Shown here: positions 1-6,424 of the stretch, one piece after another
Layout of the letters: each line of letters opens with the position of its first letter
How positions within the stretch are numbered: the stretch's first letter is position 1
Assembly: GCF_003020115.1 (NCBI RefSeq)
Contig: NZ_PYFX01000004.1
Location: forward strand, 248,001 to 312,000
Length of the DNA: 64,000 nt
Reading direction: 5' to 3'
Source of the DNA: Bradyrhizobium sp. MOS002
GTDB lineage: Bacteria; Pseudomonadota; Alphaproteobacteria; Rhizobiales; Xanthobacteraceae
Notes under the pieces: generated by a model
Databases searched by the model: none
Told to the model about the DNA's origin: nothing
The model's input: the letters and a program-made list of their open reading frames with translations, nothing else
Made by a program: the position numbers and the translations under genes

Positions 1-423
1 CTCAATCCGGCAGACTTCACCCGCGTCGAGAAGCTCGGTGTCGCGTTCGGCATCAGCCCGGGTATGACCCCCGACCTGCTGAAGGCCGCCACCCACAGCT
101 CCTTGCCGTTTGCGCCGGGTATCGCCACGGCGTCCGAGCTGATGATGGCGCTGTCCTACGGCTTCGACGTCGCAAAATTTTTTCCGGCCGAGCAGGCCGG
201 CGGCATCAAGGGGCTGCGCTCGCTGGGTGGGCCGTTCCCGAACGTGCGGTTCTGCCCCACTGGCGGCGTCGGCGAGGCCAATGCGGCGACCTGGCTCGCC
301 GAGCCCAATGTGGTCGCGGTCGGCGGTTCCTGGTTGTGTCCGACGGCGGAGATCAGGGCCGGGAACTGGGCCGGCATAACTGCCATCTGCCAGCGCACCC
401 TCCAGGCCCTTAAACCCGCGTGA
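1..423 (+). CDS. eda: KDPG aldolase, 3' part
   Basis: The frame is open from the first base, so the N-terminal part lies outside the window; 140 codons and a TGA stop are present. The protein matches 2-dehydro-3-deoxy-phosphogluconate aldolase, the Entner-Doudoroff enzyme that splits KDPG into pyruvate and glyceraldehyde 3-phosphate. Visible family features are the FAPGIATASE segment, the KFFPAE strand with its Lys/phosphate region, and the CPTGGV phosphate-binding loop, followed by the VAVGGSWLC strand. In the family the Schiff-base Lys lies in the KFFPAE segment. No frameshift is seen. The palindrome just downstream suggests the next gene is separately controlled. Confidence 0.9.
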   Translation, partial: LNPADFTRVEKLGVAFGISPGMTPDLLKAATHSSLPFAPGIATASELMMALSYGFDVAKFFPAEQAGGIKGLRSLGGPFPNVRFCPTGGVGEANAATWLAEPNVVAVGGSWLCPTAEIRAGNWAGITAICQRTLQALKPA

Positions 424-437
424 AGTCTTGCCATCCG

Positions 438-456
438 TGAGCTAAGACTTAGCTCA
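438..456. promoter_or_regulatory. Perfect 19-bp inverted repeat, candidate operator
   Basis: TGAGCTAAGACTTAGCTCA is a perfect 9-1-9 palindrome located 27 bp before the thiolase start. A second, overlapping inverted pair is AAGTCTT (423-429) with AAGACTT (444-450). There is no T-run after it, so it resembles a repressor operator more than a terminator. The binding protein is unknown. Confidence 0.45.
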
Positions 457-482
457 GCAAGAGAGCGCCAGGGAGAAAGACC

Positions 483-1652
483 ATGACCGCCAGCATCGTC
501 GGATGGGCGCATACGCCGTTCGGCAAGTTCGACACCGAGACCGTGGAAAGCCTTGTGGTGAAGGTCGCCAATGAGGCGCTGGCGGATGCCGGCATTTCGG
601 CCGGCGATGTCGACGAGATCGTGCTCGGCCATTTCAACGCCGGCTTCTCGCCCCAGGATTTTACCGCCTCGCTGGTGCTTCAGGCCGACCCGAAGCTGCG
701 CTTCAAGCCGGCGACCCGGGTCGAGAACGCCTGCGCCACCGGCTCCGCCGCCGTCCATCAGGGCGTGCGTGCGATCGCGGCCGGCGCGGCCAGGATTGTC
801 CTCGTTGTCGGCGTCGAGCAGATGACGCGCACGCCGGGGCCGGAGATCGGCAAGAATCTGCTCAAGGCGTCCTATCTGCCTGAGGACGGCGACACCGTCG
901 GCGGCTTCGCTGGCGTGTTCGGCAAGATCGCCAGCTCCTATTTCCAGAAATACGGCGACCAGTCCGACGCACTGGCGCTGATCGCGGCCAAGAACCACAA
1001 GAACGGTGTCGCCAATCCCTTCGCCCAGATGCGCAAGGACTTTGGCTTCGAGTTCTGCCGCGCCGAGAGCGAGAAGAACCCCTATGTTGCCGGCCCCCTG
1101 AAGCGCACCGACTGCTCGCTGGTCTCGGACGGTGCCGCTGCCCTGGTGCTGGCCGACGCGGAAACCGCCAAGGGCATGAGCAAGTCGATCGGCTTCCGCG
1201 CCACCGCGCACGCCCAGGATTTCCTGCCGATGTCCAAGCGTGACATCCTCCAGTTTGAGGGCTGCACGGTCGCCTGGCAGCGCGCGCTGGAGAAGGCGGG
1301 TGTTGCGCTCACCGATCTCTCTTTCGTCGAGACCCATGACTGCTTCACCGTCGCCGAGCTGATCGAGTACGAAGCGATGGGCCTGACGCCGAGGGGGCAG
1401 GGTGCCCGCGCCATCAAGGAAGGCTGGACGCTCAAGGACGGCAAGCTGCCGGTCAATCCGTCCGGTGGCCTGAAGGCCAAGGGCCATCCGATCGGCGCCA
1501 CCGGCGTCTCCATGCACGTGATGACTGCGATGCAGCTCGCCGGCCAAGCGCCTGAGGGCATGCAGCTCAAAAATGCAAAACTCGGCGGCATCTTCAACAT
1601 GGGCGGCGCCGCGGTCGCCAACTACGTCTCCGTGCTGGAGCCGCTGAAGTAA
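483..1652 (+). CDS. Thiolase family acyl-CoA acetyltransferase
   Basis: A 389-residue thiolase, the usual length. It probably cleaves or condenses a 3-ketoacyl-CoA in the cytoplasm. All catalytic elements are present: the nucleophilic Cys84 in ENACATGSAA, the HDCFTVAE segment, and the C-terminal GGLKAKGHPIGATG loop with its catalytic His. The sequence resembles the SCP2-type/acetyl-CoA acetyltransferase branch more than PhaA. The start has GGGAGAAA just upstream. It stands alone between two palindromes (438-456 and 1662-1692). The acyl substrate cannot be read from sequence; the CoA-transferase and thiolase-like genes 450 bp downstream suggest a shared acyl-CoA pathway. Confidence 0.88.
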   Translation: MTASIVGWAHTPFGKFDTETVESLVVKVANEALADAGISAGDVDEIVLGHFNAGFSPQDFTASLVLQADPKLRFKPATRVENACATGSAAVHQGVRAIAAGAARIVLVVGVEQMTRTPGPEIGKNLLKASYLPEDGDTVGGFAGVFGKIASSYFQKYGDQSDALALIAAKNHKNGVANPFAQMRKDFGFEFCRAESEKNPYVAGPLKRTDCSLVSDGAAALVLADAETAKGMSKSIGFRATAHAQDFLPMSKRDILQFEGCTVAWQRALEKAGVALTDLSFVETHDCFTVAELIEYEAMGLTPRGQGARAIKEGWTLKDGKLPVNPSGGLKAKGHPIGATGVSMHVMTAMQLAGQAPEGMQLKNAKLGGIFNMGGAAVANYVSVLEPLK

Positions 1653-1661
1653 GGGCTGCAG

Positions 1662-1692
1662 GGTGGGCAAAGCGCGAAGCGCCGTGCCCACC
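1662..1692. repeat. Hairpin after thiolase gene
   Basis: GGTGGGCA pairs with TGCCCACC around a small internal GCGC-GAA-GCGC stem, starting 10 bp after the thiolase stop. It is followed by CTTCTTCTT, which is pyrimidine-rich but not a clean U-run. It may be a transcription terminator or a dispersed palindrome. Confidence 0.4.
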
Positions 1693-1766
1693 TTCTTCTT
1701 GCGCTAGATCATGGTGGGCCCGCCCGGGGCCCTTAAAGCTCATGATCGATTTCCAGGGGATGCATC

Positions 1767-1973
1767 ATGAGCAATGACTACGAAGATTCGCTGTCGATGG
1801 ACGCACTCAACGATCGCATCGCGATTCTCCAGGACAATATCCGCCAGCTCATCGAGCAGGCCGCGGCCGCCTCGGGTGAGCAGAACGAGTCGCGGATCGC
1901 GGACCGCATCAACCAGCAGAATGAGGAGCTCGACCGTCTCCTCAAGGTTCGCGAATCCCGTCAGAAGAAATAG
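1767..1973 (+). CDS. Small coiled-coil protein, DUF1192-like
   Basis: A 68-residue acidic/charged protein preceded by CAGGGGATG. Its middle part (about residues 10-60) has heptad-like spacing of Leu, Ile and Ala with many Glu, Gln and Arg, so one long amphipathic helix or coiled coil is expected. No signal peptide, membrane segment or Cys is present. The pattern in which a short acidic head precedes LNDRIAILQDNIRQL resembles DUF1192-type small proteins, but this is a weak match by eye. No function can be assigned. Its codon use and GC content look like those of its neighbours. Confidence 0.65.
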   Translation: MSNDYEDSLSMDALNDRIAILQDNIRQLIEQAAAASGEQNESRIADRINQQNEELDRLLKVRESRQKK

Positions 1974-2095
1974 CGGCCCTTTCGCCGCCGGCGCATGCGG
2001 CCATACGCCGGCCGCCCTTGCGTACGCGCCGCCGCTGCCGTTAGCTGGACCGAAATCGCAGGGCTTACTTGAGCCCGTGCAATCGGGAGCGAACG

Positions 2096-3319
2096 ATGGG
2101 GCCGCTGAAGGGTATCAAGGTCGTCGACATGACCACCGTGCTGATGGGCCCCTATGCGACCCAGATGCTCGGCGACTACGGCGCAGACGTCATCAAAGTG
2201 GAGTCTCTGGACGGCGACGTCACCCGCCTGATCGGTCCGATGCGGCACGCCGGCATGGGCCCGGTGTTCCTCAACACCAACCGCAGCAAGCGCTCGATCT
2301 GCCTCGACCTGAAGAAGCCCGCCGGCCGCGAGGCGGTGCTGCGCTTGCTGAAAGACGCCGACGTTCTCGTCTACAACGTCCGCCCGCAGGCGATGGCGCG
2401 GCTTCAACTGGGCTATGACGTTGTTTCCAAGATCAATCCGCGTCTGGTCTATGCCGGCGTGTTCGGCTTCGGTCAGGACGGGCCGTATGCTGCAAAACCC
2501 GCCTATGACGATCTGATCCAGGGCGCCACCGCGCTGCCGGCCTTGATGGCGCAGACCGGTGACGGCGTGCCGCGCTACGTGCCGAACGCACTGGTCGATC
2601 GCATCGTAGGCTTGACCGCCGTGGGCGCGATCTGCGCCAGCCTCGTGCACCGCGACCGCACCGGACGCGGCCAGCGCGTCGACATCCCGATGTTCGAGAC
2701 CATGGCCGGCTTCGTCATGGGCGACCACATGGGCGGGCTCACCTACGAGCCTCCGCTCGACAAGGGCGGTTACGCTCGCCACCTCTCGCGCGACCGCCGG
2801 CCCTATAAGACAGCCGACGGCTATCTCAGCGTCATCGTCTACAACGACAAGCAGTGGGAAAACTTCTTCGAGGCGACGGGACGCGACGACCTGCGCGCCG
2901 ATCCCCGGTTCGCGAGCTTCGCCGGCCGCGCCGCCAACATCGACGTCGTCTATGCCGAGCTCGCGCGCATCTTCGAGACGCGCGCCACGGCGGAATGGAT
3001 CGACCTGCTGACCCAGGCGGACGTGCCGGTGATGCCGATGCACGACCTCGCGTCGATGCTGCACGATGAACATTTGGAGGCGACCAACTTTTTCCCGGTG
3101 GTGAACCATCCAACTGAAGGGCCGATCCGGAGCATGAGAGTGACGGCGACCTGGTCCGAGACCGAGGCCGAACCGGTGCGGCTCGCGCCACAGCTCAACG
3201 AGCACGGCGCGGAAATCCTGCGTGAGGCCGGCTATTCCGCGGACGAGATCGACGCCATGGTCCGCGATGGCGTCACCCGTTCGCCGCCCCGGAATGACGA
3301 TGCACAGGTACGCCCATGA
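2096..3319 (+). CDS. CaiB/BaiF class III CoA-transferase
   Basis: A 407-residue family III CoA-transferase, which moves CoA between organic acids through an aspartyl-CoA mixed anhydride. The N-terminal PLKGIKVVDMTTVLMGPYAT and GADVIKVE segments and the NRSKRSICLDLK strand are typical. Asp138 in AYDDLIQG is the expected catalytic residue. The ATG at 2096 is preferred to an in-frame TTG at 2069 because GGGAGCGA lies at the right distance. Its stop overlaps the start of the thiolase-like gene (ATGA), and that gene overlaps the DUF35 gene the same way, so the three are translationally coupled. It probably activates the acid whose CoA ester the next two proteins process; the acid is unknown. Confidence 0.88.
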   Translation: MGPLKGIKVVDMTTVLMGPYATQMLGDYGADVIKVESLDGDVTRLIGPMRHAGMGPVFLNTNRSKRSICLDLKKPAGREAVLRLLKDADVLVYNVRPQAMARLQLGYDVVSKINPRLVYAGVFGFGQDGPYAAKPAYDDLIQGATALPALMAQTGDGVPRYVPNALVDRIVGLTAVGAICASLVHRDRTGRGQRVDIPMFETMAGFVMGDHMGGLTYEPPLDKGGYARHLSRDRRPYKTADGYLSVIVYNDKQWENFFEATGRDDLRADPRFASFAGRAANIDVVYAELARIFETRATAEWIDLLTQADVPVMPMHDLASMLHDEHLEATNFFPVVNHPTEGPIRSMRVTATWSETEAEPVRLAPQLNEHGAEILREAGYSADEIDAMVRDGVTRSPPRNDDAQVRP

Positions 3320-4452
3320 GCTTCATCACCGGCGTCGGCCTCACATCTTTCGGCAAGCACGAAGGCTCGTCCTCGCTCGACCTGATGAGCAAGGCCGCGC
3401 AGGCCGCGCTCGACGATGCCGGGCTTAAGCGCACCGAGATCGACGGCATCCTCTGCGGCTACTCCACCGTCTCGCCGCACATCATGCTGGCGACCGTCTT
3501 TGCCGAGCATTTCGGCATTCGTCCCAGTTACGCCCACGCGGTCCAGGTCGGCGGCGCGACCGGGCTCGCGATGACCATGCTCGCCCATCATCTCGTCGAC
3601 GCAGGCGTCGCTCGCAATGTGCTCGTCGTGGCCGGCGAGAACCGCCTCACCGGGCAGAGCCGCGATGCCTCGATCCAGGCGCTGGCGCAGGTCGGCCATC
3701 CCGACTACGAGGTGCCGCTCGGCCCGACCATTCCTGCTTATTACGGTCTGGTCGCCACCCGCTACATGCACGAATACGGCGTCACGGAGGAAGACCTCGC
3801 CGAGTTCGCGGTGCTGATGCGCGCCCACGCCTGCACCCATCCCGGTGCGCAATTCCACGATCCCATCGGGGTTACTGATGTCATGGCCTCGAAGCCGGTG
3901 GCAATGCCGCTGAAGCTGCTCGATTGCTGCCCGGTGTCCGATGGCGGCGCCGCCTTCGTCATCAGCCGCGAGCGCACCGGAGAAGCCGGCGTGCGCATTC
4001 GCGGCTGTGCCCAGGCTCATACCCATCAGCACGTCACAGCGGCGCCCGCCTTGAGCGAACTCGGCGCCGAGATCTCCGTCGCCCGCGCCAAGGAGGCCAC
4101 CGGCCTGGCGATCTCCGACGTGCGCTACGCCGCGATCTACGACAGCTTTACGATCACGCTCGCGATGCTGCTGGAAGACCTCGGCCTCGCCGGTCGGGGC
4201 GAGGCAGCCGCGCGCGTGCGCGCCGGCCATTTCAGCCGCGACGGCGCCATGCCGCTGAACACCCATGGCGGCCTGCTCAGCTACGGTCATTGCGGCGTCG
4301 GCGGCGCCATGGCGCATCTGGTCGAGGCCCATCTGCAGATGACGGGACGGGCGGCGAATCGCCAGGTCCGCGATGCCTCGATCGCGCTGCTGCACGGCGA
4401 TGGCGGCGTGCTGTCGTCCCACGTGACCATGTTCCTGGAGCGGTTGCGATGA
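3316..4452 (+). CDS. Thiolase-like protein lacking the catalytic Cys
   Basis: A 378-residue thiolase-fold protein. Where true thiolases have N-A-C-A-T-G, this has V78-G-G80-A-T-G, so the acyl-accepting Cys is Gly80. The HDCFT segment is YDSFT (Tyr275, Ser277), while the C-terminal His325 is kept in SYGHCGVGG. It overlaps the CoA-transferase upstream and the DUF35 gene downstream by 4 bp each. In known systems such as Ltp2 with ChsH2-DUF35 in steroid side-chain degradation, a Cys-less thiolase-like protein plus a DUF35 partner forms an acyl-CoA retro-aldolase. A similar C-C cleaving activity is inferred here. An acyl carrier or lipid-transfer role is the alternative. Confidence 0.85.
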   Translation: MSFITGVGLTSFGKHEGSSSLDLMSKAAQAALDDAGLKRTEIDGILCGYSTVSPHIMLATVFAEHFGIRPSYAHAVQVGGATGLAMTMLAHHLVDAGVARNVLVVAGENRLTGQSRDASIQALAQVGHPDYEVPLGPTIPAYYGLVATRYMHEYGVTEEDLAEFAVLMRAHACTHPGAQFHDPIGVTDVMASKPVAMPLKLLDCCPVSDGGAAFVISRERTGEAGVRIRGCAQAHTHQHVTAAPALSELGAEISVARAKEATGLAISDVRYAAIYDSFTITLAMLLEDLGLAGRGEAAARVRAGHFSRDGAMPLNTHGGLLSYGHCGVGGAMAHLVEAHLQMTGRAANRQVRDASIALLHGDGGVLSSHVTMFLERLR

Positions 4453-4808
4453 ACGAGCGAATCGCGGATTGGACCCAAGGTGAGCAGGTCATCACCTTTC
4501 AGACCTGCACCGCATGCGGCCATGTGCAGTATTTTCGTCGCGCCTTCTGCGCGGTCTGCGGCGCGTCCGATCCGCGCGAGCAGCGCGCAAGCGGCAAGGG
4601 CAGGGTCTACGCGACGTCGCTGGTTTGCCGGGCCGCGACGCCTGAGACGCGCGCACACGTGCCCTACAACATCCTGCTGGTCGATTGCGCCGAGGGTTTT
4701 CGCATGATGGCGCATGGTGAGAAGGATCTTGCCATCGGCGACGAGGTCAATGTGAGCTTCAAACCGTTCGCCGGAAAACTGGTGCCGTTCTTCGCCAAAG
4801 CCAAATAG
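4449..4808 (+). CDS. DUF35 zinc-ribbon/OB-fold acyl-CoA partner protein
   Basis: A 119-residue protein with an N-terminal zinc ribbon (Cys20, Cys23, Cys34, Cys37; CxxC-x10-CxxC) followed by a beta-rich OB fold (about residues 48-119). It begins with ATG overlapping the stop of the thiolase-like gene, so the two should be made in fixed ratio. DUF35 proteins bind thiolase-like partners and, in the steroid aldolases, are required for activity and CoA-ester binding. This gives the main support for reading the preceding gene as an aldolase-type rather than a condensing enzyme. The operon ends here; a palindromic repeat follows. Confidence 0.88.
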   Translation: MNERIADWTQGEQVITFQTCTACGHVQYFRRAFCAVCGASDPREQRASGKGRVYATSLVCRAATPETRAHVPYNILLVDCAEGFRMMAHGEKDLAIGDEVNVSFKPFAGKLVPFFAKAK

Positions 4809-4823
4809 TGGGATTGGGACGCT

Positions 4824-4909
4824 GTAGCCCGGATGGAGCGCAGCGAAATCCGGGGTTCTCACCTCGTGGATAGACTTTCCCGGATTGCGCTTCGCTCCAT
4901 CCGGGCTAC
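4824..4909. repeat. Dispersed palindromic repeat, family A copy 1
   Basis: Arms GTAGCCCGGATGGAGCG... (4824-4854) and their near-perfect complement ending CATCCGGGCTAC (4879-4909) form a long hairpin. A second copy lies at 41391-41479. It is non-coding and sits 15 bp after the DUF35 stop, where the RNA hairpin could protect or end the transcript. Confidence 0.8.
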
Positions 4910-4930
4910 TGCCAAGAGCGACTAGTGGGA

Positions 4931-5017
4931 TTCGTCATTCGGGAGCGGTCCAAAGGACCGAGCCTGGAACGGGAATTCTGGGCCTGGCCTGTGCGAGGGC
5001 CACCCCGGAATGACGAA
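4931..5017. repeat. Dispersed palindromic repeat, family B
   Basis: Terminal inverted repeats TTCGTCATTC (4931-4940) and GAATGACGAA (5008-5017) enclose internal pairing segments such as GGTCC/GGACC. It lies directly behind the family A copy, so two different repeat families are stacked in one gap. Confidence 0.7.
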
Positions 5018-5038
5018 AGCTCTCACTCGACTCTTTAA

Positions 5039-5140
5039 CTAACGCCCGTAGAACAGGATGCTGGCGATGACGAGCATCGCCATCACCGCCAGCATATGCG
5101 CGAGCGCCTCCGAGGCCGCCCCCTTGGTGGCTTCCTTCAT
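5039..5140 (-). CDS. 33-residue single-span membrane peptide
   Basis: On the minus strand, GGAGAAAATGGC precedes an ATG that opens 33 codons ending TAG. The peptide starts MKEATKGAASEAL, then has one hydrophobic helix of about 18 residues (MLAVMAMLVIASILF) and ends YGR. A good Shine-Dalgarno, a charged head, a single transmembrane segment and a basic tail favour a real membrane microprotein. No family is recognised by eye. It is divergent from the gene at 5414 across a 273-bp gap containing a strong hairpin. Confidence 0.6.
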   Translation of the reverse strand: MKEATKGAASEALAHMLAVMAMLVIASILFYGR

Positions 5141-5233
5141 GCCATTTTCTCCCTAGACTTGGGCGTGACTCATCGTTGCGCGACTAGCGCACCCGACGGC
5201 CAATTGTTTTCTACTCGGAACACCCCTTGCGAG

Positions 5234-5267
5234 TATTCGCTGCGATCAAGTCCCCACGCAGCGAATA
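5234..5267. other. 11-bp perfect stem with 12-nt loop
   Basis: TATTCGCTGCG (5234-5244) and CGCAGCGAATA (5257-5267) are exact complements around the loop ATCAAGTCCCCA. No U-run follows on either strand. It sits in the divergent gap between the membrane peptide and the CMD-like gene. It may be an operator, a structured 5' leader or part of a small RNA; sequence alone does not decide. Confidence 0.45.
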
Positions 5268-5413
5268 TCGACTGTGCCAAGGTCGATCAGCAATGCGGCG
5301 GCATTTTGACTCGATGTTGTTGCTCCTGCGGACGCGCAAGAATACAGTTTCGTGGAACTTTCGCCGCGAACGACAAAAAGAATCAAGGCTTAGGGAAAAA
5401 CTTCAGGAAAATC

Positions 5414-5941
5414 ATGGCCCGCATCAACTACAGCGACCCGTCCAAGGCATCCGACCGCACCCGCGAAATCCTCGACAAGAATCGCAATGCCAACATCTTC
5501 CGGATGATGTCGCATTCGCCGAGCTATTTTGAGCAGTACTGTCGGCTCGGCGGCGCCATCCGTCACAAGGGCGAGCTCGATCCGATCGTGCGCGAGCTCG
5601 CGATCACCCGAACCGGCATCCTGTGCGAGGCGCCGTATGAGATCGTCGCACACAAGCGTATCGGCAAGAATGTCGGCGTCACCGACGAGCAGAACGAGGC
5701 GCTCGAGAACTGGCAGGCCGCGACCTGTTTCGACGAGACCCAGCGCGCCGCGCTCGCCTTCACCGACGAGATCGTGAAATTGAACAAGCCGACGGGTGCG
5801 ACCTTCAAGGCGATCGCGTCAAAACTGACGCCGGCCGCGCTGGTCGAGCTGCAGCTCTCGGTCGGCTTCTACATCATGACCTCGAAATTCCTCGAGACGT
5901 TCGAGATTGATCTCCAGCCCGTCACGGAAGTGGTGGGCTGA
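5414..5941 (+). CDS. Carboxymuconolactone decarboxylase-like (AhpD fold) protein
   Basis: A 175-residue all-helical protein of the CMD/AhpD family. The core segment ELAITRTGILCEAPYEIVAHKRIG corresponds to the region that carries CxxC in peroxidatic members. Here only Cys71 remains, Tyr75 replaces the area of the second Cys, and His80 is kept, so a thiol peroxidase cycle is unlikely. Members of this type act as decarboxylases or have unknown roles. The ATG at 5414 follows CAGGAAAATC; the frame is open further upstream but that part crosses the hairpin and lacks a good start. It is followed after 26 bp by the MazG-like gene, probably co-transcribed. Confidence 0.8.
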   Translation: MARINYSDPSKASDRTREILDKNRNANIFRMMSHSPSYFEQYCRLGGAIRHKGELDPIVRELAITRTGILCEAPYEIVAHKRIGKNVGVTDEQNEALENWQAATCFDETQRAALAFTDEIVKLNKPTGATFKAIASKLTPAALVELQLSVGFYIMTSKFLETFEIDLQPVTEVVG

Positions 5942-5967
5942 TCCAAAAACCGCGGCGAGGTTTGCCG

Positions 5968-6270
5968 ATGACGATCGATGAATACGCGGCCTGGGCCGCG
6001 AGCATTGCGAAAGTCGATGAGCATCCGTCCAACGAACGGCTGTCCTATCTGGGCCTCGGTCTCGCCGGCGAATCCGGCGAGGTCGCCGAGCACATCAAGA
6101 AGCTGCTGCGCGATGACTGGCTCGACCAGGCAGGCCTCGTCGAAGAGCTCGGGGACGTCATCTATTACTGGGCCTGCCTGTGTGCGGCGACCGGTCAGCA
6201 GCCGTCCGAATTGCTCAAGGCGAGTGCGGCCAAGATCAATCGGCGGATCAGCGAGGCGGCGGGCCGCTAG
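5968..6270 (+). CDS. MazG-like nucleotide pyrophosphohydrolase
   Basis: A 100-residue single-domain protein of the all-alpha NTP pyrophosphohydrolase superfamily, which hydrolyses (d)NTPs to monophosphate and pyrophosphate, often for house-cleaning. The metal-binding pattern is visible: Glu35-x-x-Glu38 in GESGEVAEH and Glu60-x-x-Asp63 in EELGDVIYYW. The ATG at 5968 is chosen over TTG at 5962 because GGCGAGG lies about 8 bp upstream. The exact substrate nucleotide cannot be told from sequence. The gene is followed by a dispersed repeat and then by a gene on the opposite strand. Confidence 0.82.
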   Translation: MTIDEYAAWAASIAKVDEHPSNERLSYLGLGLAGESGEVAEHIKKLLRDDWLDQAGLVEELGDVIYYWACLCAATGQQPSELLKASAAKINRRISEAAGR

Positions 6271-6290
6271 AGGGACGATTTTCCCTGCGG

Positions 6291-6419
6291 CCATCCTTCG
6301 GGACGCCTGCCGCAGGCGGGCCCCTCAGAATGAGGACCGAGCGCGCGGTTTCAACGCGTGCCGATGCCGCTTAGCCTCATCCTGAGGAGACCGCGAAGCG
6401 GTCGTCTCGAAGGACGAGG
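6291..6419. repeat. Dispersed intergenic repeat with inverted ends
   Basis: CATCCTTCGGGACGC at the left and CGTCTCGAAGGACGAGG at the right are roughly complementary. Inside, GCCTGCCGCAGGCGGGC and GACCGCGAAGCGGTC are local hairpins, and CTCAGAATGAGG faces CCTCATCCTGAGG. It fills the gap between the convergent MazG-like and glutaminase genes. No second copy was found in this window. Confidence 0.6.
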
Positions 6420-6424
6420 CGCGC

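Noticed and set aside
156-1691. 511-codon open frame on the minus strand
   Set aside because: It lies antisense to eda and the thiolase, has biased low-complexity composition, and both plus-strand genes have clear catalytic motifs.
1714-1731. GGGCCC-GCCCG-GGGCCC inverted repeat as terminator
   Set aside because: Short GC-only arms and no U-run; it may be chance in high-GC DNA.
4824-5017. Repeats A and B as remnants of one insertion sequence
   Set aside because: No transposase-like frame, no paired direct target duplications, and family A recurs elsewhere without family B. They look like independent non-coding palindromes.
5096-5413. Upstream extension of the CMD-like protein
   Set aside because: The extension crosses a strong hairpin and is rich in Ser, Arg and Cys with no family similarity; ATG 5414 has a ribosome site.
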